Positions 51,660 through 60,388 are shown, counted from the stretch's first letter. The stretch is DNA of 64,000 bases from Barrientosiimonas humi (GCF_006716095.1 NZ_VFOK01000001.1:248001-312000); one strand, 5' to 3'. Translations and numbers: made by a program. The notes: a model not told the origin generated them from the letters alone.

Positions 51660-52721
51660 TCAGGAGAGGGGCTTGGGCTTGCGGCCCGTGGTGGCCTCGA
51701 ACCCTTCGGGGGTGGAGCACTTCTTGATCAGGTACTTCACGAAGGCCCGGGTGTAGAGGTACGTGCCTGTGGGCTCGTGGTAGGCGCACCAGTCGGCGTT
51801 GGTGTGCTCGGCGTTCGGTGAGCCAGGCTCAGGGCGCACGTTCAGCCGCTTGTACGCCGACACGAAGTGGCTGACGTTGAAGACGTAGGGCAGCCCGTCC
51901 TGGACCTCCTGGGCAGCAGGTTTCGGTAGGAGCATGCCCATGCCGGAGACCGGCTGTCGGCGGTCCCTCACGATGACCTGCCCGCGTCGACCCATCTCCT
52001 CGACCGTGGCCTTCTCCTCGTCGGTCATGTCGTTGATGTGGGTGTACTGGATCGCGACGGCATCCGGGTCCTTCGGGGCGAGTTCCATCGTCGCCCGGAG
52101 CCGGAACTCGAACCGAGGATCGTCGGTCAGGTCGTCGCCAAGGTCGGTGAAGTACTCAGTCAGGAAGCCCTGGAGGTCGGTCGGCAAGGTCTTGCGGAAC
52201 TGTCGCAGTGCGCGTTCCCCTTGCTCGCTGAACGTCCCGACGAACAGCGGGATGCGCAGTCTGAGGGCAAGGGAGTAGCTGTCCCCAAACTCAGACGTCA
52301 CCTCGTTCTCGTAGTTGATCAGGAGGGCATGGGAGTGTCCGGCGAGGTTGAGCATCAGCGCCCGGTCAGCGTGGGCGTGGCGGTGCTCCAGCCGGTTGCG
52401 GAGACCGATGAACAGCCTGAGGTTGGCTGGCACGGGTTCGGTGCGGTCCTCCCATCGCTCCTTCAGGCAGCGCTCAAGCTCCCACCGCTTGGGTTCACCG
52501 TCGATCCGTTCCAGCCGCGTGTGCTTCTTGTTCCAGTACCGGTAGTCGACGCCATCGCGGATGAACTCGGCGTGCAGGAGGTACAGCCAGGCAAGGTGCA
52601 TGTGCACGACGAACCCCTCGAACGCGCGGGCCTCGGCGGGGTCGTTGTACAGCCGGACAGCGAGGCAGGCTTCCTCGATGCTGGCGTCGAGGGTCGTCTG
52701 CCAGCGCGGTGGTCGAGCCAT
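51660..52721 (-). CDS. DUF3644 protein with a HEPN-like RxxxxH motif
   Basis: This 353-residue protein matches what I know of DUF3644: a start with LDASIEEACLAVRLYNDP, then FEGFVVHMHLAWLYLLHAEF, IDGEPKRWELERCL and FIGLRNRLEHRHAHADRAL. The last contains R-x4-H (RNRLEH), the form of HEPN ribonuclease active sites. DUF3644 genes are frequent in defence islands, and an RNA-cleaving abortive-infection role is plausible but unproven. The C-terminal 120 residues (after TMELAPKDPDAVAIQYTH) contain a region resembling a DNA-binding or sensor domain of unknown type. A 36-codon gene lies 3 bases upstream. Confidence 0.75.
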   Translation of the reverse strand: MARPPRWQTTLDASIEEACLAVRLYNDPAEARAFEGFVVHMHLAWLYLLHAEFIRDGVDYRYWNKKHTRLERIDGEPKRWELERCLKERWEDRTEPVPANLRLFIGLRNRLEHRHAHADRALMLNLAGHSHALLINYENEVTSEFGDSYSLALRLRIPLFVGTFSEQGERALRQFRKTLPTDLQGFLTEYFTDLGDDLTDDPRFEFRLRATMELAPKDPDAVAIQYTHINDMTDEEKATVEEMGRRGQVIVRDRRQPVSGMGMLLPKPAAQEVQDGLPYVFNVSHFVSAYKRLNVRPEPGSPNAEHTNADWCAYHEPTGTYLYTRAFVKYLIKKCSTPEGFEATTGRKPKPLS

Positions 52722-52724
52722 GCG

Positions 52725-52835
52725 TCAGTGGCCGTTCTCTGGGTTGATGGCGGCGACGGTCGCGTAGATCGAGCCCGGGCACTCAGGGATCAGGCAGGGG
52801 TCGAAGACAGCAGCTACCTCGTCGTGAAGGTCCAT
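52725..52835 (-). CDS. Small ORF directly upstream of the DUF3644 gene
   Basis: A 36-codon frame runs from ATG 52835 to a TGA three bases before the DUF3644 ATG. It reads MDLHDEVAAVFDPCLIPECP in its first 20 residues and contains two cysteines spaced CLIPEC. Such tight spacing suggests coupled translation and perhaps a toxin-antitoxin-like or regulatory pairing with the HEPN-like protein. There is no strong ribosome site, so it is uncertain. Confidence 0.45.
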   Translation of the reverse strand: MDLHDEVAAVFDPCLIPECPGSIYATVAAINPENGH

Positions 52836-52992
52836 CCTGAAATCATGCCGGTCCCCTCCGCCATGCGTCCGGCGTTCTCCTCAGGGCTTGGGAGGGCTCT
52901 CGCACGGGGTGTCAGGAACCTCCTCCCCGGGATCGTCGGTGGTCGTGGGTAGATTTGCCCGACGGTAGGTAGTTGCTGGACAAGGAGGGCGC

Positions 52993-53994
52993 ATGTTGGA
53001 TCGGGCGACACACGGACCCCTTGTCCCATCAAGTGCTTCCCGCCTCCCCAACGGCCAACTGAAGGACACCCCCGCCAACCGCGCCCTCCACCCTGTCGAG
53101 ACGCCCCAGTCGGTGTTCGAGAGCGAGGTGCTTCGAGAGCATGCGTACTACTCGGACAACCGCTCTCTGGTCTTCAACGGCGACGTGTCGAAAGTGCTCC
53201 AGGTGCTCGCGAACGAGGGGCTCCAGGTCGACTGCATCGTGACCTCGCCGCCGTTCTACGGTCAGCGCGACTACGGCGTCGATGGTCAGATCGGCCTCGA
53301 GCCGCACCCGCAGGAGTTCGTGGACTCCCTCGTGGAGGTGTTCGAACTTTGCCGCCCCGTCCTGAAGGACAGTGGCAGCATGTGGGTGAACCTGGGAGAC
53401 ACTTACTGGAGCGGCAAGGGCGCTCACAAGAGCAACGAGGCGAAGCAGGGCGCTCGCCGGTTCGGGGTCCGTCCGCAGGACCTCGGGGGCGATGGCCTGT
53501 GGGCTCGCCCCAAGCAACTCCTCCTGATCCCTCACCGCTTCGCGATTGCGATGCAGGACGCCGGATGGCTCATCCGGAACGACAACGTGTGGGTCAAGCC
53601 CAACCCCATCCCCGATCAGGTCCGCGACCGCTCCTCGATCAGCCATGAGTACGTCTTCCATATGACGAAGGAGCGCTGGTACTACTACGACCGCGAGCCC
53701 GTCGGGCGTCGTTCGGCCACAGGCCGAACGCTTCCCCCGCTCGACACGTGGGTGCTCCGCCCCTCCCGGGGCTCAAAGAAGCACAAGGCGTCCTTCTCAG
53801 AGGAGTTGGTGCGCATCCCGGTGCTCGCTACGACTCCCGCGAACGGTGTCGTGCTGGACCCGTTTGGCGGAAGCGGCACGACGCTGCGGTTCGCTCGCAA
53901 GAATGGCTTCCGCAGCCTCGGGATCGACCTGAACGCTGACTACTGCGAGGAGATGGCCGACTCGCTTCGCGGGATGGCTGACCTGGAGGACTAG
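52993..53994 (+). CDS. DNA methyltransferase, N4-cytosine/N6-adenine type
   Basis: This 333-residue amino-methyltransferase has the beta-class motif order. Catalytic motif IV (VTSPPFYGQRDYG) is near residue 84 and the SAM-binding motif I (DPFGGSGTTLRFA) is near residue 290. The long middle part (KPNPIPDQVRDRSSISHEYVF) is typical of N4-cytosine/N6-adenine enzymes, and TSPPF often marks N4-cytosine specificity. ATG 52993 has an AAGGAGG site. It is the first gene of a one-strand operon with McrB- and McrC-like proteins and would protect self DNA. Confidence 0.92.
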   Translation: MLDRATHGPLVPSSASRLPNGQLKDTPANRALHPVETPQSVFESEVLREHAYYSDNRSLVFNGDVSKVLQVLANEGLQVDCIVTSPPFYGQRDYGVDGQIGLEPHPQEFVDSLVEVFELCRPVLKDSGSMWVNLGDTYWSGKGAHKSNEAKQGARRFGVRPQDLGGDGLWARPKQLLLIPHRFAIAMQDAGWLIRNDNVWVKPNPIPDQVRDRSSISHEYVFHMTKERWYYYDREPVGRRSATGRTLPPLDTWVLRPSRGSKKHKASFSEELVRIPVLATTPANGVVLDPFGGSGTTLRFARKNGFRSLGIDLNADYCEEMADSLRGMADLED

Positions 53995-54683
53995 TGCCCA
54001 AGTACCTGACGGACGCCGAGGTTCGCCGCGCCGTTGAACGGCTCGGCCGGTCGTCGGCGAGGGCTCGGATATGCGAGTTCCTGATCGGCGTCAGGACGCT
54101 GCGACTCGCGGGCAAAACCGAGGTCGCGGTGGCGGAGTCGGTGCCGGAGTTCATCCAGGCGCTAGAGGAGTTCACGCTCTGGGTGTCAGACGCTGACGTC
54201 GACAGTCCGTACTTCAACCCGTTCGGCGGTCAGGCCGCGTTCAAGAGCCCGAAGTTCCGCTCCAATGGGCCGTCCAACACGATGCACGGCTGGGCTACGC
54301 AGGCGAACTCGCCGTTCGAGATTCTCAACACGCGACCGAAGTCGATCAAGCGACGGCCGCTGTCGGCGACGCAACTTCGGGCCTTCGTCATCCAGAGTCG
54401 GAAGGACGACGATCGCCCCAGGCTGATCGACGCCGCCGTGTGGTTCTACCGGCAGACCGATCTCGAAGGCGATGACGGATCGACCCCGGACCGAGCGGCG
54501 CTGGAGGCCAGGTTCATCGAGGACCTCGCGCTCACCAGCGACGACGTCAGCGCACTGTTCCGCTTGGAGGACGAGGACACCGCCGACGACACCATCGGCG
54601 ACGAGCCCGCCGAGGCTCCCGAGACTCCGGAGACGCTGCCCGTCGACTCGGACGCCCCCGAATCCAGATCGGAGCCAGCGTGA
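53994..54683 (+). CDS. Unrecognised protein of the methyltransferase-McrBC operon
   Basis: This 229-residue protein of no family I recognise starts one base before the end of the methyltransferase stop codon, and its stop overlaps the McrB start. The N-terminus looks helical and possibly DNA-binding (LTDAEVRRAVERLGRSSARA). The middle has conserved-looking aromatic/Gly parts (PYFNPFGGQAAFKSPKF and HGWATQANSPFEIL). The last 45 residues are very acidic with Pro repeats. Being locked between modification and restriction genes, it may be the target-recognition or assembly factor. Confidence 0.7.
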   Translation: MPKYLTDAEVRRAVERLGRSSARARICEFLIGVRTLRLAGKTEVAVAESVPEFIQALEEFTLWVSDADVDSPYFNPFGGQAAFKSPKFRSNGPSNTMHGWATQANSPFEILNTRPKSIKRRPLSATQLRAFVIQSRKDDDRPRLIDAAVWFYRQTDLEGDDGSTPDRAALEARFIEDLALTSDDVSALFRLEDEDTADDTIGDEPAEAPETPETLPVDSDAPESRSEPA

Positions 54684-55867
54684 CGCTGCAGTACGCCGAC
54701 GAGGTCGCGGACCCGAGCACCTATATGCCGCGGCACCCATCCGCCCCCCAGCAGGTCGCATCGCAGGATGCGGGCCGCCTCTCCGAGGTACTCGACTACA
54801 TCGCAGCAGCCGGGTTCACGTTCGAGCCGTGGCAGGTCGCCACGTTCGTCACTGCGCTACGGACCAAGCCGTTCTTGATCCTCGCTGGCATCTCGGGCAC
54901 GGGTAAGACGAAGTTGCCACAACTGGTGGCCGAGGCGACCGGCGCTCAGGCGGTCATCGTGCCGGTTCGTCCCGACTGGACAGACTCCAGCGACCTGCTG
55001 GGCTACGAGCGCCTGACGGGCGACTTCGTGCCCGGCCACTTGCTCACCCTCTGCGAGCAGGCGATGCGTACCCCGGACACTCAGTTCTTCTTCGTGCTGG
55101 ACGAGATGAATGTCGCCCGCGTCGAATACTACTTCGCGGAGGTTCTCAGCGTCATGGAGAACCGCCGCGCAGCCGATGGCATGATCGTCAGCGAACCCCT
55201 CAACCGCTCAGCCCCGAACCAGACCGACAAAGGCGGCGTGGACTGGAGCGCGGTCCACCTCCCCGCCAACGTGTCCATCGTCGGCACCGTCAACATGGAC
55301 GAGACCACGCATGGCTTCTCGCGGAAGGTCCTCGACCGGGCCTTCGTGCTGGAGTTGTCCGAGGTCGATCTCGCCGACTACGCCTCAGTGTCCAGGAAGA
55401 CCCCGACTCCGGCCCCCTGGAGTTTCTCCGCGTGGGCACCGGCCCATCTCCGACTCGCAGACGTCCCCGACCCGCAGTCCAATGATGCCGTCGTAGAGGC
55501 GGTGAACGCGTTGGTGCGTGCCAACGAGAGTTTGCAGCAGGCGCAACTCCAGGTCGGGTTCCGTGTCCGCGACGAGGTGGCCCTGTTCTGCCTCAACGCG
55601 ATGGGCTCCAAGGAGTACTTCGTTGATCGCGACGAGACCGTCATTGCCCCGCTGGACCTGTGTCTGAGCATGAAGATCCTTCCCCGTCTCCAGGGTGGGG
55701 GCGCGCCGCTTCGGGACGTTCTGAAGGACCTGGAGTCCTGGACGGCACCGAGCCGCACAGACGTGAGCGACTCAGAGAGCCCCTCTGGTTTCCGCAGGAC
55801 CCACGAGCGGGTTCGACTGATGCAGCAGCGCCTGGACCAGACCGGGTTCACGTCGTACTGGGTCTGA
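54680..55867 (+). CDS. McrB-like AAA+ GTPase
   Basis: This 395-residue motor has Walker A GISGTGKTKLP (about residue 72), the McrB-type PDWTDSSDLLGYER block, Walker B FFFVLDEMNVARVEYYFAEV and the sensor region GTVNMDETTHGFSRKVLDRAF. McrB drives translocation and activates a partner nuclease. The N-terminal region is short (about 60 residues) and lacks a recognisable modified-base-reading domain, so target choice must come from another protein. GTG 54680 overlaps the previous stop. Confidence 0.92.
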   Translation: MTLQYADEVADPSTYMPRHPSAPQQVASQDAGRLSEVLDYIAAAGFTFEPWQVATFVTALRTKPFLILAGISGTGKTKLPQLVAEATGAQAVIVPVRPDWTDSSDLLGYERLTGDFVPGHLLTLCEQAMRTPDTQFFFVLDEMNVARVEYYFAEVLSVMENRRAADGMIVSEPLNRSAPNQTDKGGVDWSAVHLPANVSIVGTVNMDETTHGFSRKVLDRAFVLELSEVDLADYASVSRKTPTPAPWSFSAWAPAHLRLADVPDPQSNDAVVEAVNALVRANESLQQAQLQVGFRVRDEVALFCLNAMGSKEYFVDRDETVIAPLDLCLSMKILPRLQGGGAPLRDVLKDLESWTAPSRTDVSDSESPSGFRRTHERVRLMQQRLDQTGFTSYWV

Positions 55868-55870
55868 CCC

Positions 55871-57688
55871 GTGGGCCTCCGAATCCAGACTGATCGCTGG
55901 GACATCACACTCGAAGGTGCGAACCGCGCGAGCATCTGGGAAGGACGCGCAGCGGCACAGACACCGCGCCTTCGCGTCAGAACCGACAACAAGGATCACC
56001 TCGTTGAGTTGATGGCAGACGACGCGACACAGCAGCCGGGCGGCCGGGTGTACGACGGCGTTGGCGCGCGGCTCGTGGAAGAGACCAACTACCGCCTCAG
56101 CATCGTCAGCCGACGTGGCGACAGTCCCAGCCTGAGGCACCTGGACCCGAGCCTGATCCGCGATGTGCGGCCCATCCCGGGACACCCGGATGTGCTCAGT
56201 GGCAACATCAACTTCCGGTCTCAGGTGGGTGACAGCCGATTCGTCATCGGCGACAGCGAGTCCACGATCGAAGTCATCGTGGAGGTCCGCCCGTCGAAAC
56301 TCGACTACGAGACGGACTACGAGGACCTGCTCGACAGCGTCACCGGGCTGGCACGGCAACTGGTCCTGGAGTTCCTCCGTGCGACCACGAGAATTGCGAG
56401 CACCCAGACCGGAGACGACACCCGGCATATCGAGTGGCTCCTGTTGCTCCGCGAGGAGATTCAGTCGCTGGAGCGAGCGTTGACCTACATCACGGCGAAC
56501 CCGCACCGACAGTTGGTCCGGGAGACTCGAATGGTGCCCGCAGAGCGCATTCGGCGGGCGTCGTCGGCAACACGCCGCGCGGTCGCGCGAGGTGCGGGCG
56601 AGGGCGCATGGCAGGAGTCGGACGGCATCGGCCGCCACCGAACCCGGCTCCCCGCGTCACAGCCTTACGAGACGCTCGACAGCCCCGAGAATCGGTGGCT
56701 GGAGGTACAACTGGAACGCGCGACTACCTCGCTGGCGCAACTGCGTCAGGACTTCGAGTCGTCGCAGCGGCAGCGGCCCGGCCGGAAGCCGAACCCTCGC
56801 ACGCTCGCCATCATTGACGAACTGGTAGCGATGGAGGAGACGCTGGCGCCCTTCCTGACGATGTCGCCGTTCGTGGACGCGTCCTCGTGGGTGAGCCAGT
56901 CCTTCGCATCCCTCACGCTTCAGGGACGGCCCGGGTACCGCGAGGCGTACCAGGCGCTCCTTCGACTGAACATGTCTTTGATCGTGGGCGGCGATGCAGT
57001 CGACATCCCGGTCCGCGACCTCTCGGAACTCTACGAAATCTGGTGCTTCCTGTCGGTCGTGCATCAGGTCTCCCAGGTGCTCGGGACACAAGTCGATGTC
57101 TTCGACCTGGTTGAACTCCGTGACACCGGTGTGCGACTCACCGTCGTGCCAGGCGCGCAGAGCACCGTGAGGATCGCCGCCGATTGGTGCGAGGCGCGGG
57201 TCACCTACAACCGGGAGTACAAGATGCGCTCGGGACCGCAGCGGCCCGACATCGTCATCGAGGTGCTGCGGGACGACATGCCACCAGTGCTGCTGCTCCT
57301 GGACGCCAAGTACCGGCTCGACACCACACCCGAGTACGTGAAGGTCTTCGGCTGCCCCGGTCCGCCCTCAGACGCGATCGGCCAACTCCACCGGTACCGC
57401 GACGCCATCACCGTCAAGTACCCGAAGTACCGCCGAGGTCGCCCAGTTGTGCGAGCCGTCGCACTGTTCCCTCTGGGCGACGGCGACTCCCAGGACTGGG
57501 TGAACCATCCCTACTTCGAAGCCATCGGCGAGGTCGGAATCGGCGGCCTCCCGTTCCTCCCCAGCAACACGACGTGGGTGAACGAATGGCTTCGCCACGG
57601 GATCAACGCACCCGCGGACAGGCTCGCCTGGCCAGGGCCTGACTTCATCGCCTGGAGTGAGGTCGGCCGCCATCACGCCTCGCCCTAA
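55871..57688 (+). CDS. DUF2357 McrC-like nuclease
   Basis: This 605-residue protein belongs to the DUF2357/DUF524 McrC-like group. The long N-terminal beta-rich and coiled regions probably dock on McrB. From about residue 450 there is a PD-(D/E)xK nuclease core: RPDIVIEVLRDD, then LLLLDAKYRLD (D...DxK), then GQLHRYRDAI, where the Q/Y pair completes the site. It begins 3 bases after the McrB stop. The pair should form a GTP-dependent restriction complex. The end overlaps the opposite-strand gene by 44 bases. Confidence 0.88.
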   Translation: MGLRIQTDRWDITLEGANRASIWEGRAAAQTPRLRVRTDNKDHLVELMADDATQQPGGRVYDGVGARLVEETNYRLSIVSRRGDSPSLRHLDPSLIRDVRPIPGHPDVLSGNINFRSQVGDSRFVIGDSESTIEVIVEVRPSKLDYETDYEDLLDSVTGLARQLVLEFLRATTRIASTQTGDDTRHIEWLLLLREEIQSLERALTYITANPHRQLVRETRMVPAERIRRASSATRRAVARGAGEGAWQESDGIGRHRTRLPASQPYETLDSPENRWLEVQLERATTSLAQLRQDFESSQRQRPGRKPNPRTLAIIDELVAMEETLAPFLTMSPFVDASSWVSQSFASLTLQGRPGYREAYQALLRLNMSLIVGGDAVDIPVRDLSELYEIWCFLSVVHQVSQVLGTQVDVFDLVELRDTGVRLTVVPGAQSTVRIAADWCEARVTYNREYKMRSGPQRPDIVIEVLRDDMPPVLLLLDAKYRLDTTPEYVKVFGCPGPPSDAIGQLHRYRDAITVKYPKYRRGRPVVRAVALFPLGDGDSQDWVNHPYFEAIGEVGIGGLPFLPSNTTWVNEWLRHGINAPADRLAWPGPDFIAWSEVGRHHASP

Positions 57689-58688
57689 CTGAGCGGTCAT
57701 CCGACATCTGCCAAACTGCCTCGCTCTCGGATTCTGCGACGTAGCGCAGTTCCAGGTCCCTCGCCACAGCTCGCTGGGCCGCTGACCGGGCGGATCGCCT
57801 GAGGATGCCGACGAACTCGTCCAGGGTCGCTGCCTTTACGAGAGTCGGGTCGGCCAGATGCCCTACGTAACCATCCACGAGTCCGCGCGAAGTGACGTCG
57901 TCCGTGTGGTGCAGCACGAGCATGGTGGGCGCGGCGGGCCTCCCGGTGAGGTCACCCGACACCGCGGCGGCGAGGGCGTGGCAACGGACCAGCTGATTGA
58001 CCTGTGGCTCGCGCAACGTTGAGTCGGCGTCCCGCCACAGGCCGCTCGACTCGGCGAGGTCCCTGTAGGGCGCACGGTCGATGTCGACGCGCCGACTGTT
58101 GAACCGGTCGGAGTACTTGATCTCGACCGCGAGGAGTTCCTCGCCGCGGGACGTTCCCATCGCGACCAGCGCGTCGACGCGGGTCATGTCGTTCAGATAT
58201 TCACTGCGACGCCGAGGAGCGAACTCGACCCACACGCGCCGAACCACGTCGATGTCGGTCCGCTGAAGAACCTCCCCCAGCACGCGCGCGGCCCACACCG
58301 GGGACTCTTCCAGCGGCCCCAGGAGGTTGAGGGTTAGAGCCTGGCTGGAGGTCAGATACTTCGTGCATCGAACGGGATCGACGCCCCAACCCTCCGAACG
58401 GCGCCGATCGTAGAACCGCCGAGCCGACGGGGACGAGAAGTTTCTGCCGTCGAGAGCGTCAGCATCCGTCAGGACGCTTCCCAGACGCCGTGGCGTCCGA
58501 CCTGCGGTCTCCCCGTACTGCTGGATGCCCAGCACCGCAGCCCGATACCAGGACTGGTGAAAACGCACACGCCGCGCGAGGAGTGGCTCGTCCCGGCGCT
58601 GTGGCCCGATGGCCTCCAATAGGTCAGGCGGGTGGACTCCGCAGGCGACTGGCGACGCCGGAGCATCGAGCCGTTCCGCGGAAATCAC
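57645..58688 (-). CDS. Putative PD-(D/E)xK nuclease, PGN_0703-like
   Basis: This 347-residue protein has SSQALTLNLLGPLEE near the middle and then VDALVAMGTSRGEELLAVEIKYSD, where D, E and K follow the D...ExK pattern of restriction-type nucleases. The N-terminal RFHQSWYRAAVLG and the order of these blocks resemble PGN_0703-family restriction-like proteins. It is convergent with the DUF2357 gene. A separate defence role is likely. Family assignment is from memory of the pattern and moderately certain. Confidence 0.6.
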   Translation of the reverse strand: MISAERLDAPASPVACGVHPPDLLEAIGPQRRDEPLLARRVRFHQSWYRAAVLGIQQYGETAGRTPRRLGSVLTDADALDGRNFSSPSARRFYDRRRSEGWGVDPVRCTKYLTSSQALTLNLLGPLEESPVWAARVLGEVLQRTDIDVVRRVWVEFAPRRRSEYLNDMTRVDALVAMGTSRGEELLAVEIKYSDRFNSRRVDIDRAPYRDLAESSGLWRDADSTLREPQVNQLVRCHALAAAVSGDLTGRPAAPTMLVLHHTDDVTSRGLVDGYVGHLADPTLVKAATLDEFVGILRRSARSAAQRAVARDLELRYVAESESEAVWQMSDDRSVRARRDGGRPHSRR

Positions 58689-58697
58689 CCGGGGAGT

Positions 58698-59170
58698 CTA
58701 GGCGGGGCTGTCCTCCGCTCCCGACTGCAAGAGGGAACGGGCTCGTGCGAGCACGGGGGCGACCGAGCAGGCTGTCGCCAGCCACACCACCGGGTTCATC
58801 CCGTCGAACGCGTCGGCGGGGGTGGTCATGAGCCGCTCCAGCGCCACCGGGTGAAGCCCTTCAAGCATTCCGGCGAGGAGGGCGGCGAGGCGAGGGAGTG
58901 GCTGACCGCCGAGGAGCTGCCAGCAGGGGAGACGGAGTTCGGCGCCGAGGGGAACGGCGAACAGGTCCCCGCGTGCCGCGCGGGCGGACACGTCCTCAGT
59001 CGTGGTGGCGAGGGCTGCGGCTGCTTCCTAGAGCGTGCAGGACGAGTCAACGAGCCCTCTGAGGTCTGAAGCGGGGTGTGCTCCTCCAGTGGCTCCGGCA
59101 GGGCGTCTGCCCGCACTCCCAGCCGTTCCAGATGGGCACGCACTCCGTCCGATAACGCTTCATCGGCCAT
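58698..59170 (-). pseudogene. Xre/ParS/MbcA-type antitoxin-like gene, frameshifted
   Basis: Two overlapping frames together resemble the HTH antitoxins with a C-terminal ParS-like domain. The first (59170) reads MADEALSDGVRAHLERLGVR up to SLTR. The second contains EAAAALATTTEDVSARAARG, DLFAVPLGAELRLPCWQLLG and PLPRLAALLAGML then ALERLMTTPADAFDGMNPV. They are joined by a frameshift near 59035, where the second frame is closed by TAG. Usually a RES or other toxin follows; none is seen. Decayed. Confidence 0.6.
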
Positions 59171-59181
59171 GACCGACCGCG

Positions 59182-59745
59182 CTATCGCTGACGCGACCAG
59201 CGTGCGGCCACTACTCGCTCGCGCGGGGGTGGCAGGTCCTCAGCCCGCAGCGTTGCGCGGGACGGTGCCCACTTCGGCTTCCGTGCCTGAGCGACCGCTG
59301 GGCAGTGGTCGCGCAAGGCGCACCCGTCGCAGGAGGGGCGGACGCGACCCCGCCAGACGTTCGTGGTGTCGGCCGTGGCGAGTTGGTCCAGGTGGCTGGC
59401 AATCTCCTCGCGATGGCGGGCACGTTCGTTCGCGACGATGGGGCCTGCGCGTTCCGCCTCGGGCGGGTCGAAGCCGCGGAGTTCGAGGACAGTCCCGACG
59501 TTGGCGTCGCTGTAACGGACGCCGAGCAGGGTGTCGTAGGTCAGCAGCGTCAGCATCGGGTCCTGCAAGGGACTCTTCGGCCATCGCAGCCCGGGTCTTG
59601 TAGTCCGCGACGACGTTGGTGCCGTCGTGGTCGCGGTAGAGCAGGACGACCCGACCTTGAGTCCGAGCCGACCGAAGGCGCCCGTGACCGGCACCTCGGT
59701 GCCGACCACCTGTATCCGTGCCACGTCGACCAGGCGCTAGATGGC
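59182..59745 (-). pseudogene. RecB/Cas4-type nuclease remnant, frameshifted
   Basis: One frame (59724-59182) contains QVVGTEVPVTGAFGRLGLK at its start and ends with CDGCALRDHCPA, an iron-sulphur-type cysteine cluster of RecB/AddB/Cas4 nucleases. The catalytic segment VLLYRDHDGTNVVADYKTRA (D...DYK) is only found in a neighbouring frame over about 59640-59570, and the first frame resumes after it (LTLLTYDTLLGVRYSDAN). At least two compensating shifts have therefore occurred and the gene is probably dead. The 5' part of the usual domain is also missing. Confidence 0.7.
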
Positions 59746-59762
59746 TCCTGACCTGCGCAAAC

Positions 59763-59795
59763 TCTGCCCGGCTCAGCGGTAGTTCGTGAACTGCA
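59763..59795. repeat. Right direct repeat of the island (yajQ 3' end)
   Basis: This is the native end of yajQ (codons for Q-F-T-N-Y-R-stop and ten bases downstream) and matches 51078-51110 at 31 of 33 positions. The identical core runs from the TTC-proximal bases through the stop to TGCCCGGC on the plus strand. Confidence 0.8.
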
Positions 59796-60276
59796 GCGCC
59801 ACGTCCAGGTCGGCGCCCTTGAGCAGCCGCTGCACCTCCTGCAGGTCGTCGCGCGACTTCGACGTCACCCGCAGCTCGTCACCCTCGATGCGCGCCTTGA
59901 CCGACTTGGGGCCCTCGTCGCGGATCAGCTTGGAGATCTTCTTGGCGTTCTCCTGGCTGATGCCGTCCTTCAGCGAGGCGTCGAGGCGATACTCCTTGCC
60001 CGACGGCTTCGGCTCCGGGTCGCCGTCGCCGCCGTAGTCCAGCGACTTCAGCGAGACCCCACGCTTGACGAGCTTGGTCTGGAAGACGTCGAGCACCGCG
60101 AGGCAGCGCTCCTCGCTGTTGGCCTTCATGACGATCGCCTCGCCGGACCACTCGATCGAGGCGCCCACGCCGCGGAAGTCGTACCGCGTGGAGATCTCCT
60201 TGGCCGCCTGGTTCAGCGCGTTGCTGACCTCCTGCTTGTCGGTCTTGCTGACGATGTCGAACGAGCTGTCGGCCAC
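59773..60276 (-). CDS. yajQ: YajQ-family nucleotide/RNA-binding protein
   Basis: This 167-residue protein has [53 protein letters not shown] and the C-terminal [10 protein letters not shown], covering both ferredoxin-like domains. YajQ binds RNA or nucleotides (c-di-GMP in some bacteria). The coding sequence is intact because the island inserted at the very end and rebuilt the stop. GTG 60276 is the start, with GGAGGATCC upstream. Confidence 0.93.
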   Translation of the reverse strand: MADSSFDIVSKTDKQEVSNALNQAAKEISTRYDFRGVGASIEWSGEAIVMKANSEERCLAVLDVFQTKLVKRGVSLKSLDYGGDGDPEPKPSGKEYRLDASLKDGISQENAKKISKLIRDEGPKSVKARIEGDELRVTSKSRDDLQEVQRLLKGADLDVALQFTNYR

Positions 60277-60388
60277 GGGATCCTCCTGGACGATGACGGG
60301 TCGGCGGTCTGCGGGAAGTATGCCGGGCGCCGGGCGGGCGCCGATTGGAGCCCGGGGCGGGTTGGTTGCTATTCTCGCAGCGCTTCAC

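Larger units (their letters stand above)
51078..59795. mobile_element. Genomic island with restriction/defence genes at the 3' end of yajQ
   Basis: The segment is flanked by a 33-bp direct repeat (51078-51110 and 59763-59795; 31 of 33 identical, 22 consecutive) that encodes the last yajQ codons, FTNYR-stop, and ten bases beyond. Inside are a broken Lsr2 gene, DUF3644, a methyltransferase-McrB-DUF2357 operon, a further nuclease and two decayed genes. Several ORFs here use CAA/CTC-type choices and softer G/C bias than the chromosome around them. No recombinase gene is visible, so the element is a relic or moves in trans. Confidence 0.8.
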
